The translations under genes and the position numbers were made by a program. The notes under the pieces were generated by a model. It was not told the origin of the DNA and ran no database searches. It worked only from the letters and a program-made list of their open reading frames with translations. A stretch of DNA of 64,000 bases from Ruminobacter sp964520475 (GTDB lineage Bacteria; Pseudomonadota; Gammaproteobacteria; Enterobacterales; Succinivibrionaceae): positions 56,208 through 120,207 of the forward strand of contig CAZFNS010000003.1 in NCBI GenBank assembly GCA_964520475.1, in the 5' to 3' direction. Below are positions 16,391 to 24,516 of the stretch, one piece after another. Numbering within the stretch: position 1 is the first letter of the stretch; every line of letters starts with the position of its first letter.

Positions 16391-17077
16391 TCAATATATT
16401 TGACCGGACGGGGCGGGCGGCGGCGCGCTCCCCTCCCCCGCGTCCCCGCGGGCGCCGCGCAGGCGCCCGAGGAATTCCGCCCGGATCTCCGCGCGGTTCA
16501 GGGCCAGGTGCTGCATGCCGATTATCGTCGCGGCGTTGCGCAGCTCCCCGGCGCGGAGCATCCCGAGGGCCTCGGCGAAGGGAACCGCGAAAACCCGGAT
16601 GCTCTCGTGCTCCGAAGCCAGCCCGTGGACGCCCCCGGCGCGCGACGCGTCGACGCAGCCGACGTAAAGGTCGATTTTCTCGGTCGAGCCCCCGGGCGTG
16701 GTGTAAAAGCTCGCGGCGCGGATCGCGAAGCGGCATTCCAGCCCGGCCTCTTCCCCGGCTTCGCGGAGCACGGCGGCGAGCGGATCGCCCCGGTCGCCGG
16801 GATCGACGATCCCCGCGACGAATTCCGTCAGCCACGGGCCGTTTTCCTCCCGCAGGGCGCCGGGGCGGAACTGTTCGATGAACACCACCTCGTCGCGCAC
16901 CGGGTCGTAGGGCACCAGCGCCGCCGCGTCGCCCCGCTCGAAGATCTCGCGCGCCACCGGGCCGATTTCCGCCCCGTCGTACCCGTCGTAGCTCACGGTG
17001 TAAAGTTCCATGCGGAAAAACCCCCGGTAAAGGGTTTTCCGATCCAGCAGTCTGTATTTGAGGGGACGATGTGTCAT
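16391..17077 (-). CDS. nudF: ADP-ribose pyrophosphatase (Nudix)
   Basis: 228 residues. The Nudix box is visible as G-IVDPGD-RGDPLAAVLREAGEEAGLE, preceded by FIEQFRPGAL and followed by YTTPGGSTEKIDLYVGCVDA, the NudF/ADP-ribose signature with the downstream proline. It hydrolyses ADP-ribose to AMP and ribose 5-phosphate. In E. coli nudF lies upstream of cpdA with yqiB between; yqiB is missing here and 252 bp of AT-rich sequence lie in its place. The C-terminal 25 residues are Ala/Gly/Pro-rich and longer than usual. Confidence 0.9.
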   Translation of the reverse strand: MTHRPLKYRLLDRKTLYRGFFRMELYTVSYDGYDGAEIGPVAREIFERGDAAALVPYDPVRDEVVFIEQFRPGALREENGPWLTEFVAGIVDPGDRGDPLAAVLREAGEEAGLECRFAIRAASFYTTPGGSTEKIDLYVGCVDASRAGGVHGLASEHESIRVFAVPFAEALGMLRAGELRNAATIIGMQHLALNRAEIRAEFLGRLRGARGDAGEGSAPPPAPSGQIY

Positions 17078-17311
17078 GATTTTTCCGGCCGCGCGGCCCT
17101 CCCTGAGCGTTCTGAGCGGATTTTACCCGCAAAAAAAATAAAAAATTGTGAAAGAAAAGGTTTTTGCGGAAAAGACGGGGCGCGCCGCTTAACGCTTTCG
17201 CGAAAAAACGGCCGCGCGGCCCGCCCGGTTGAAAAGACCGCCCGCGGGTGCTATCGTTAAAGCGGGAGCCGGTTCCTTTCCCCCACTTCCCCGGCTCGCG
17301 AGGCCGCCGCC

Positions 17312-18661
17312 ATGTCCGACACTCTTCTCAAAAACGCGCTGTACGTCAACGAGGGCCGCGCCCTCCGGGGCGACATCCTCATCCGCGGCGCCTTCATCGA
17401 GCGCGTCGGCGCTTCGATACCCGCCCCCGCCGGCTGCGAGGTCCTCGACTGCGCGGATCTGCTCGTCCTGCCCGGCGCCATCGACGACCAGGTGCACTTC
17501 CGCGAGCCGGGGGGCGAGCGCAAGGCGACCATCGCCTCCGAGTCCCTGGCCGCGGTCGCGGGAGGCGTGACCTCGTTCATGGACATGCCGAACAACGACC
17601 CGCCGGCCGTCACCGCGGCGGCGCTCGAGGCCAAGCGGAACCTGGCCGCGCGGAGCTCCGCGGCGAATTATTCGTTTTATCTGGGGGCCACCGAGGACAA
17701 TCTCGGGGAAATCGTGAGAGCCGACCCGGCCCGGGTCTGCGGGGTCAAGGTGTTCATGGGCTCGTCCACCGGCACGCTCCTGGTGAGGGACGACGCGGCG
17801 CTGCGCGCCATCTTCCGGAACAGCCCCGTTCTTATCGCCACCCACTGCGAGGACGACGAAATCATCCGGCGGAACGCGGAAGCCTTCCGCGCGAAGTACG
17901 GGGAGGAAAATCTCGATCCGTCCGCGCACCCGCTCATCCGCAGCCGCGAAGCGTGCCTCAGGTCGACGGAAAAAGCCGTGGCGCTGGCGCAGGAAACCGG
18001 CGCGGACCTGCACGTGCTGCACCTTTCCACCGCCGAAGAGCTGGAGCTTTTCCGGCCGTACGCCGGGCTCGATCCCGGGGAGCGCCGGATCACGGCGGAG
18101 GCGTGCGTGCACCATCTCTTCTTCAGCGACGCCGATTACGCCCGGCTCGGGAATCTCCTGAAGTGCAACCCGGCGGTGAAAACCGAGGCGGACCGGAAAG
18201 CCCTGGTCCGGGCCGTCGCGGACGGGACGGTGACGGTGATCGGCACCGACCACGCCCCGCACACGGCGGAGGAAAAGAGCCTGCCGTATTTCCGGGCGCC
18301 CTCGGGCCTGCCCCTTATCCAGTTCTCCCTGCCCGCCGCGCTCGAGCTCGCGGACCGGGGCGAGCTTACCGTCGAAGCGGTCGTGACCGCCATGTGCCAC
18401 AATCCCGCGAAGCGCTTCCGCGTGGACCGGCGCGGCTTCATCAGGGAAGGTTATTACGCCGACCTGGCCGTGGTGGCGCGGACGGAGCCCCGCCCGGTCC
18501 GGCCGGGCGACATCCTCTCGAAATGCGGCTGGTCCCCGTTCGCCGGGCACGCTTTCGGGCGCCGGGTCGTCCACACCTTCGTGAACGGCCGCCGCGCGGT
18601 CAGGGACGGCCGGGCGGATCCGGAGGCCCGTTTCGGGCGGGAACTCCGCTTCCTCCGCTGA
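17312..18661 (+). CDS. pyrC: Dihydroorotase, class I type
   Basis: 449 residues of the amidohydrolase superfamily. Metal-site motifs are DDQVHFREPG (His-x-Arg), GVKVFMGSSTG with the lysine expected to be carboxylated, THCEDDE, LHVLHLST and GTDHAPHT. The C-terminal KCGWSPFAGHAFGRRVVHTFVNG is typical of the roughly 450-residue dihydroorotases common in Bacteroidetes, not the 350-residue PyrC of enterobacteria. It closes N-carbamoyl-aspartate to dihydroorotate in pyrimidine synthesis. The ATG at 17312 gives the normal N-terminus but lacks a strong ribosome site. No other pyr gene is adjacent. Allantoinase is a less likely alternative given the close match to dihydroorotase motifs. Confidence 0.88.
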   Translation: MSDTLLKNALYVNEGRALRGDILIRGAFIERVGASIPAPAGCEVLDCADLLVLPGAIDDQVHFREPGGERKATIASESLAAVAGGVTSFMDMPNNDPPAVTAAALEAKRNLAARSSAANYSFYLGATEDNLGEIVRADPARVCGVKVFMGSSTGTLLVRDDAALRAIFRNSPVLIATHCEDDEIIRRNAEAFRAKYGEENLDPSAHPLIRSREACLRSTEKAVALAQETGADLHVLHLSTAEELELFRPYAGLDPGERRITAEACVHHLFFSDADYARLGNLLKCNPAVKTEADRKALVRAVADGTVTVIGTDHAPHTAEEKSLPYFRAPSGLPLIQFSLPAALELADRGELTVEAVVTAMCHNPAKRFRVDRRGFIREGYYADLAVVARTEPRPVRPGDILSKCGWSPFAGHAFGRRVVHTFVNGRRAVRDGRADPEARFGRELRFLR

Positions 18662-18911
18662 CCCCCGCGGGCTTGCGTTTTTTTAACGCAGATAGCAAAT
18701 TATTAACACGTTTGATGTTATGATATAGCCGAGGTTATATTTCGTGAAAAGGTTGTGCCGAAATTATTAAAATTGTTAAAACCGGCCCGGACCTTGACAC
18801 GGATCGCGACCTTGCGCCGCGCGCGGGCCCCGCCCGTCACAATTCCGAAACAATGCGGCGGCGCCGTGAAATAAACGAACGAACTGTCATAAATTATCCA
18901 GGATTGAAATT

Positions 18912-19634
18912 ATGCCGGCCACTACTGTACTGATCGTCGACGACGAACCGGTCGCCCGCAAAATGGCCACCTCCACGTTCGACGCGGAAGGCTACGAGAC
19001 CCTCGTCGCCGGGAACGGCGACGAAATGCACCAGATACTCAGCACCCACCAGGTTGACCTGATCCTGCTCGACATCAATCTTCCCGGCAAGAACGGGCTC
19101 ATCCTCGCGAGGGAAATCAGGGAGCAGGGCGACATCGCGCTGATGTTCGTCACCGGCCGCGACAACGACATCGACAGGATCCTCGGCCTCGAAATCGGCG
19201 CCGACGACTACATCACCAAGCCGTTCAACCCGCGGGAGCTCACCATCAGGGCGCGGAACCTCATCAACAGGACCAGGGCCAAAAAAGAGCCGGTCCAGCA
19301 GTTTGTGCCGTCGGCCACCGAGAAGTACGAGTTCGCGGGCTGGACGCTCGAAACCAACTCCCACGATCTCATCAGCCCCTCGGGTAAGGAAATCAGGCTG
19401 CCGCGCGCCGAGTTCCGCATGCTGCAGTACTTCTGCGAGAACCCCAAGCTCATCGTCACCAGATCCGACCTGATGTTCTTCATGATGGGCCGGGAGCTCA
19501 AGGAGCACGACCGGACCGTCGACGTGACCATCCGGAAGCTGCGCCGGCACCTCGACATCGAGAACAGCCAGAATCTGATCGAGACCATCTTCGGCGAAGG
19601 CTACCGGTTCGGCGCCGACGTCACCTCGTACTGA
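18912..19634 (+). CDS. arcA: Aerobic respiration response regulator ArcA
   Basis: 240-residue OmpR-family regulator. The receiver domain has DDE near residues 10-12, phospho-acceptor Asp54 (LLDINLPGKNGL), TGR at the Thr switch and KPF. Several long stretches match E. coli ArcA almost exactly, such as LGLEIGADDYITKPFNPRELTIRARNL and GREL-K-HDRTVDVTIRKLRRH. The C-terminal winged helix ends EGYRFGADV. Under low oxygen, phospho-ArcA represses respiratory genes and activates fermentation, including focA-pflB. The 250 bp upstream are AT-rich and contain TTAAA-type repeats (18768-18782) that could be ArcA sites. Confidence 0.95.
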   Translation: MPATTVLIVDDEPVARKMATSTFDAEGYETLVAGNGDEMHQILSTHQVDLILLDINLPGKNGLILAREIREQGDIALMFVTGRDNDIDRILGLEIGADDYITKPFNPRELTIRARNLINRTRAKKEPVQQFVPSATEKYEFAGWTLETNSHDLISPSGKEIRLPRAEFRMLQYFCENPKLIVTRSDLMFFMMGRELKEHDRTVDVTIRKLRRHLDIENSQNLIETIFGEGYRFGADVTSY

Positions 19635-19655
19635 CCGGCCCGGACAACCGGGACG

Positions 19656-19689
19656 AAAGAAAACCGCCGCGGCCGCGGCGGTTTTCTTT
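19656..19689. terminator. Bidirectional terminator, perfect 34-bp palindrome
   Basis: AAAGAAAACCGCCGC and its exact complement meet around a GGCC centre, giving A-runs on one side and T-runs on the other. It lies between convergent arcA and the HPt/arcB genes and should terminate both. Confidence 0.92.
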
Positions 19690-19772
19690 TGCCCGGGAAA
19701 AGCCCGGAAACGCGGTTCCGGGCGGGAGGGGCCCCGGGAGGCGGAACGCGGGCGCGCGCCGGGCCCCGCGGA

Positions 19773-20141
19773 TCAGGAGGACGGACCGGAAAGGGTCATC
19801 ACGAAATTCCGCAGCTCGGAGATGTCCGCCGCGATTACCTCCCTCAGGGAGTCGATGCTGCCCGTGAGATCGTAGGAGTCGCGCTCCTTGAGCAGCTCAA
19901 GCTCGGTTTTCTTGGCGAGGTCGGAGACTCTGACCAGCCCTATCGAACTCGCGGCGCCTTTTATCTTGTGCAGGGCCCTGCCGGCCTCCTCGAATTCCTT
20001 TTTGTCGAACATGCTCAGACAGTCCCCGAAATAATCCTCCACGTTGTCGTTGAATAACTCTATGCCCTCGAAAACGGGTTTTTTTCCCGCTATGCTCACA
20101 AATTCATTGATATATTTTATGTTAACCGCTTCAGTGATCAT
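19773..20141 (-). CDS. Histidine phosphotransfer protein, the detached ArcB HPt domain
   Basis: 122-residue helical HPt protein. The phospho-accepting motif ALHKIKGAASSIGL (His58) nearly equals the HKIKGAAGSVGL of the E. coli ArcB C-terminus, and the N-terminal segment aligns with the ArcB linker/HPt entry. It lies in the same reading frame as arcB, separated only by TAA-ATA before its ATG. An AGGA in the end of arcB could direct re-initiation. It would relay phosphate from the ArcB receiver to ArcA. Shewanella has a comparable separate protein, HptA, working with ArcS. Whether the stop is authentic, leaky or a sequencing error cannot be told from this sequence. Confidence 0.85.
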   Translation of the reverse strand: MITEAVNIKYINEFVSIAGKKPVFEGIELFNDNVEDYFGDCLSMFDKKEFEEAGRALHKIKGAASSIGLVRVSDLAKKTELELLKERDSYDLTGSIDSLREVIAADISELRNFVMTLSGPSS

Positions 20142-20144
20142 TAT

Positions 20145-21989
20145 TTATTTTTCCTGATATTTTTCCAAATGTTCAACCAGTTTGCTCAAAGACAATGGTT
20201 TGTTCATCACTCCGTCAAGGTGATGTTTTTTGTAATCGTGTTCGTCATTTATAACATTTGCGGTCAAAGCTATCAACGGAATTTTGCACCCGAGCTCTCC
20301 GATCAGGGCGTCCGCCACGTCGAATCCCGTCATATCCGGCAGCTGCATGTCCAAAAGCACGAGATCGAAGCCGCCTTTTCCGAACGCGTCGATGGCCTCC
20401 CGGCCGGTTTTCGCGACGCTGACCCGGTGCCCCAGCTTCTCGAGCATGGTCTTCGTCACCAGAATGTTCAGGTCCACGTCCTCGACCAAAAGCACCCGCA
20501 ATGACCGCGCCGAGGCCTTTTTCGCGGCTTTGGGCTCCCCCTTCGCGAAGGAGAAGCTCACGGTGAACGAGGTGCCCCGGCCCGGCTCGCTCTCGAGGCC
20601 GATCCTGCCGCCCATGGCGCCGCAGAGATTTTTTGTCACATAGAGGCCGATGCCCGTTCCGGTGGGCTGTCTGGTGCCCGCGACCTGGTAATACAGCCCG
20701 AAAATCTTCTCCTGCTCCTCCTTCGGGATGCCTATGCCGGTGTCCCGGACGTTGAACGAGATCTCCGAGCGGTCGCCGGCGGCGCGCTGATCCACGGTGA
20801 TCGCGACCAGCCCCGCGGGGGTGAACTTGATGGCGTTCGCGGTGATGTTCCAGAGGACCTGGCGCAGGCGGGTCGGATCGAACACGAGGTACTCCGCCGC
20901 CTCTCCCCTGACCAGGAAGGAGAAGCCGAGGTTTTTCTGCTCGGCCATCAGCCCCGACAGCGTCCGGAAGTCCTCCAGGAAATCCTTCCAGTTCACCGAG
21001 TCGTTCACCACGGTGAAGGTCCGGCGCTCGAATTTGTTCAGATCGATGACGTCGTTGAAAATGTTGCCGAGCGTCACGGCGCTGACGTTGATGGCCTTGA
21101 GGTTGCGCATGTCCTCGCCTGCGAAGCGGCCGCTCTCCATCAGGATGTCGCTCAGGCCGACGATGCCGTTCAGCGGGGTGCGCAGCTCGTGGCTCAGGGT
21201 GGAGATGAAGTTGCTCTTGTCCCTCGAGGTCTTCTCGAGCAGATCCTGCTCGTACTTGAGCTTGGTGATGTCGTGCCCGTACAGCATGATGCCGATGAGC
21301 TTGCCGTCGGGGCTCACCGCCGGCCGCTTCCGCATCTGGTAGACGACGCCCCCGATCGCGCTCTCGTAGGTCACGTCGCTTTTGCTTTCCTTGAGCACGT
21401 CGTCGTACCGCGCGAAGATCTCGTCGAGCCGGGCGTCCTCCCGCAGAACCTCCAGGAGATGCTCGGCGCTCCGCGTGCCCGTGAGGCGGAGCAGATTGTC
21501 GTTGCAGCCCCTGATGACGCCCCGCGCGTCCCGGAAAAGGATGATGTCGGGGGTCAGATCGACGATGGCCTTGAGGAAGGTGACCTGCTCCTCGAGCTTT
21601 TTTTCCACCTGCTGCTTCTGGTCCCGGAGCACCTTGTGATCCTTGGTGAGCGTCAGGTTCCGGTCCCGCTGGTTGATCATGGCGACGTAGGTCCGCGCCA
21701 TGGACTTCTTCATGTCCTTTATCTGCATGCGGGCGTCTTCCACCTCGGCGAAGATCCGGGTGAAGAAGAAAATCACGAACGGGGTGAGGAGCGCCCCGTA
21801 GCAGAGGGGCTGCACCGCGTCGAACACGGTGAGCTCGCCCTGGAAGAACCAGACCAGGCAGCAGTGCACCGCGGTGATGAACAGCGTCAGGAACAGCCCG
21901 AGGAATCCGGAGAGGTAGACCACGGACCGCTGGTACAGCCAGTTGAAGAACTGCCTGACGTAATGTTCGCACCGCCGGTAGAGGTTCAT
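20145..21989 (-). CDS. arcB: Hybrid sensor kinase ArcB lacking its HPt domain
   Basis: 614 residues. Two transmembrane helices (about 23-50 and 60-78) with a very short periplasmic loop, a coiled coil (85-140), a PAS domain (about 140-245), the HisKA domain with His267 (FISTLSHELRTPLNGIVGLS), HATPase motifs (N-box, DTGIGI, TGTGIGL), and a receiver with Asp547 (LLDMQLPDMTG). The architecture and segments such as HVSAVTLGNIFND (here NVSAVTLGNIFND) identify ArcB. Cys162 (RGCNDNLL) matches the quinone-sensing Cys180 of E. coli; the second sensing cysteine (Cys241) has no counterpart. The protein stops just after the receiver, and the HPt domain follows in frame as a separate reading frame. Confidence 0.93.
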   Translation of the reverse strand: MNLYRRCEHYVRQFFNWLYQRSVVYLSGFLGLFLTLFITAVHCCLVWFFQGELTVFDAVQPLCYGALLTPFVIFFFTRIFAEVEDARMQIKDMKKSMARTYVAMINQRDRNLTLTKDHKVLRDQKQQVEKKLEEQVTFLKAIVDLTPDIILFRDARGVIRGCNDNLLRLTGTRSAEHLLEVLREDARLDEIFARYDDVLKESKSDVTYESAIGGVVYQMRKRPAVSPDGKLIGIMLYGHDITKLKYEQDLLEKTSRDKSNFISTLSHELRTPLNGIVGLSDILMESGRFAGEDMRNLKAINVSAVTLGNIFNDVIDLNKFERRTFTVVNDSVNWKDFLEDFRTLSGLMAEQKNLGFSFLVRGEAAEYLVFDPTRLRQVLWNITANAIKFTPAGLVAITVDQRAAGDRSEISFNVRDTGIGIPKEEQEKIFGLYYQVAGTRQPTGTGIGLYVTKNLCGAMGGRIGLESEPGRGTSFTVSFSFAKGEPKAAKKASARSLRVLLVEDVDLNILVTKTMLEKLGHRVSVAKTGREAIDAFGKGGFDLVLLDMQLPDMTGFDVADALIGELGCKIPLIALTANVINDEHDYKKHHLDGVMNKPLSLSKLVEHLEKYQEK

Positions 21990-22010
21990 TCGGTCAACGT
22001 TCCGCCGGGG

Positions 22011-23324
22011 TTAATTCGTGTGGCGGTACTGCTCGAAGTTGTCAAACAGCCCCGGCTCCTTCCTGCGGAGCTCCGCCAGCATTCTCCTGGTGATCAGGGT
22101 GACCCCGCCCTCGGAGCGGTAGAACCGGCGCGCGTCCTCCTCCGGGTTCTCGCCCACGACCAGATTGCGCGGCAGCTCGCAGCCCCGGTCAAGGATCACC
22201 TTGCTGAGGCGGCAGCCGCGGTGGATCACGCAGTCGGGGAAGGCCACCGTCTCGGTGACGACGGCGAACGAGTGGACGCGGACGTTGTAGAACAGCACGC
22301 TCGAGCAGATCGTGGATCCGCTCACGATCACGCCCGCGGCGATGACGCTGTTCTTGAGGACGGTGGAGGCCCCGTCGAGATCCTGCACGTATTTCGAGCT
22401 CGGCAGCTGCATCTGGTAGGTCCAGATCGGCCAGTCCTGGTCGTAAATGTCGAGATCCGGGGTGACGGAGGCGAGGTCCATGTTCGCGAGCCAGAACGAG
22501 TCGACGGTGCCCACGTCGCGCCAGTAGATCTGGTTCTTGGCGCGGTTGCAGACGCAGGATCTGCTGAAATCGTGGGCGTGGGCCTTGCCCTCCTTGACGA
22601 GCCGCGGAATGATGTCCATGCCGAAGTCGTGGCTCGAATCCTCGGTCTGCTCGTCCTCGTACAGGACGTCGTAAAGGAACTGCGCGTCGAACACGTAGAT
22701 GCCCATCGAGGCGAGGCACATCGCGTCGTTGCCGGGCATGGCGGCGGGGTTTTGCGGCTTTTCGGCGAAACTGGTTATCAGGCCGTCCGGGTTCACGGAC
22801 ATGATGCCGTACGCCCCGGCCGTCTCCCTGGGGATGGGCACGCAGGCGATGGTCAGCGGGCCGCCGTGCTGGAGATGGTCGAGAATCAGCTTCGCGTAGT
22901 CCATCTTGTACACGTGGTCGCCCGCGAGGATGAGGATGTACTTCGGACGGTGATCCTTGATGATGTCGATGTTCTGGAACACGGCGTCGGCGGTTCCCCG
23001 GTACCAGTGCACCTCGTCGATGCGCTGCTGCGCGGGCAGGAGGTCGAGGAACTCGTTGAACTGGTTGCGCAGGAAAGACCAGCCCGCCTGCAGGTGCCTG
23101 AGCAGGCTGTGCGACTTGTACTGGGTCACCACGCCGATCTTGCGGATGCCCGAGTTGATGCAGTTGGAGAGGACGAAATCGATGATTCTGTACTTTCCGC
23201 CGAAATAAACGGCGGGCTTGGCCCGCGTGTTCGTCAGATGGTGGAGCCTGCTGCCCCTGCCGCCGGCCAGAATGATGGCCATGGTTTTTTTGGTGGCCTG
23301 GCGCGCGTTGATTAACTCGGACAT
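22011..23324 (-). CDS. glgC: Glucose-1-phosphate adenylyltransferase
   Basis: 437 residues. Motifs: AIILAGGRGSRLHHLTNTRAKPAVYFGGKYRIIDFVLSNCINSGI (nucleotide-binding), WYRGTADAVFQN, ILAGDHVYKMDY, FAEKP, and a C-terminal left-handed beta-helix region (NSVIAAGVIVSGSTICSSVL). It makes ADP-glucose for glycogen synthesis. Other glg genes are not adjacent. It lies just upstream of arcB on the same strand with a 21-bp gap, so arcB may share its transcript. Length is close to the 431 residues of E. coli GlgC. Confidence 0.95.
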   Translation of the reverse strand: MSELINARQATKKTMAIILAGGRGSRLHHLTNTRAKPAVYFGGKYRIIDFVLSNCINSGIRKIGVVTQYKSHSLLRHLQAGWSFLRNQFNEFLDLLPAQQRIDEVHWYRGTADAVFQNIDIIKDHRPKYILILAGDHVYKMDYAKLILDHLQHGGPLTIACVPIPRETAGAYGIMSVNPDGLITSFAEKPQNPAAMPGNDAMCLASMGIYVFDAQFLYDVLYEDEQTEDSSHDFGMDIIPRLVKEGKAHAHDFSRSCVCNRAKNQIYWRDVGTVDSFWLANMDLASVTPDLDIYDQDWPIWTYQMQLPSSKYVQDLDGASTVLKNSVIAAGVIVSGSTICSSVLFYNVRVHSFAVVTETVAFPDCVIHRGCRLSKVILDRGCELPRNLVVGENPEEDARRFYRSEGGVTLITRRMLAELRRKEPGLFDNFEQYRHTN

Positions 23325-23444
23325 ATGCCTTAGATCCCCGCAATAAAGAGTTTACCGAACCCCGGATACGAACGCGGGCGGCGCGCCCGGACGCCGCGCC
23401 GCGGGCGCCCGGGGGAACCGGTCGCGAAATACCCCTATCTTGAA

Positions 23445-24470
23445 TTATATACGAACCGGGAAACCCGGACAACCCGCATTTGCGGGGGATCCCGCCTTTT
23501 CGGGGGCCGGAGGCGGTCTCCGCCGGGGATCGAGGCTTATGCCGTCGTAGACGAAGGGGCGGCCCAGGGCGGAGCCCTGCGGCCCCTCGGCGGCGAGGAT
23601 CTCCCCTATGCGGTCGAGGCACGGCCAGCGCTGCCGGCACCAGGCCGGGGCGATCAGGGACGAGTCCCGCACCGAGGCGCTGACGCGCGCGAAGACGATT
23701 TCGGGAGGGGTGTTGCGGATGAGCGCGGCGGCGGTCCGCGCGTACTCCTCGAGGCCGGGGACCGCGATCTCGCCCCGCGCGTACTCCTCCGCCATGAGGC
23801 TGCCCTTCACGATGTGCAGGTTGTGCAGCTTCAGGGCGTCGGCCCCCGCGCCGAGGACCAGCCGCAGGGTGGCGAGGTTCTCGGCGAGGCCCTCGCCCGG
23901 CAGCCCGAGGATCAGATGGGCGCAGACCCCGATCCCCCTTTGCCGCGCCCGGCGCGCGGCGTCCGCGTAGTCCGCGAACGTGTGGCCCCGGTTGATCCGC
24001 GCGAGCGTGGCGTCGCTGGCGCTCTGCAGCCCGAGCTCGAGCCACACCTCCTTCCCCGCCGCGGCGTAGGATCCCAGGAGATCCAGCGTCCGGTCCGGCG
24101 CGCAGTCGGGCCTGGTGCCCACGCAGAGCCCCGCGGCGCCCGGATAGGCAAGCGCCTCGCCGTACAGGGCCTCGAGTTTCCGGTATTCGGCGTAGGTGCC
24201 CGTATAGGCCTGAAAATAGGCGAGAAACAGCCGCCCGCGGGCGCGGGGGCCGTTGTTCAGCTGTTCGGAGATCTGTTCCGTCACGGACGCGGCGCTCCCG
24301 GCCGCGCCCGCGAAGGACGACACGTTGCAGAAGGCGCAGCCGCCCCGGCCCGCGGTGCCGTCGCGGTTCGGGCAGGTGAAGCCGCCGCTCAGGGAAACCT
24401 TCCGGACGGTCTCCCCGAAGCGGCGCTTCAGGTAGTCGCCGAAAGTGTTGAGGTACCGGTTGATGTGCAT
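23445..24470 (-). CDS. yhcC: YhcC-like radical-SAM protein (TIGR01212 family)
   Basis: 341 residues. A radical-SAM cluster motif lies in SLSGGFTCPNRDGTAGRGGCAFCNVSSF (C-x14-C-x2-C spacing instead of CX3CX2C), typical for this family related to Elp3/YhcC. Other motifs are YFQAYTGTYA, VGTRPDC, WLELGLQSASDATLARINRGH and LILGLPGE. The reaction is unknown. It lies next to gltD, as yhcC lies next to gltBD in E. coli, but is here downstream and co-directional. The C-terminal 25 residues are Pro/Ala-rich. Confidence 0.88.
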   Translation of the reverse strand: MHINRYLNTFGDYLKRRFGETVRKVSLSGGFTCPNRDGTAGRGGCAFCNVSSFAGAAGSAASVTEQISEQLNNGPRARGRLFLAYFQAYTGTYAEYRKLEALYGEALAYPGAAGLCVGTRPDCAPDRTLDLLGSYAAAGKEVWLELGLQSASDATLARINRGHTFADYADAARRARQRGIGVCAHLILGLPGEGLAENLATLRLVLGAGADALKLHNLHIVKGSLMAEEYARGEIAVPGLEEYARTAAALIRNTPPEIVFARVSASVRDSSLIAPAWCRQRWPCLDRIGEILAAEGPQGSALGRPFVYDGISLDPRRRPPPAPEKAGSPANAGCPGFPVRI

Positions 24471-24516
24471 CGCGCGCGTTCCCGCCGGGCCGCGCGGGCC
24501 CGGCCCCGGCGCCCCG

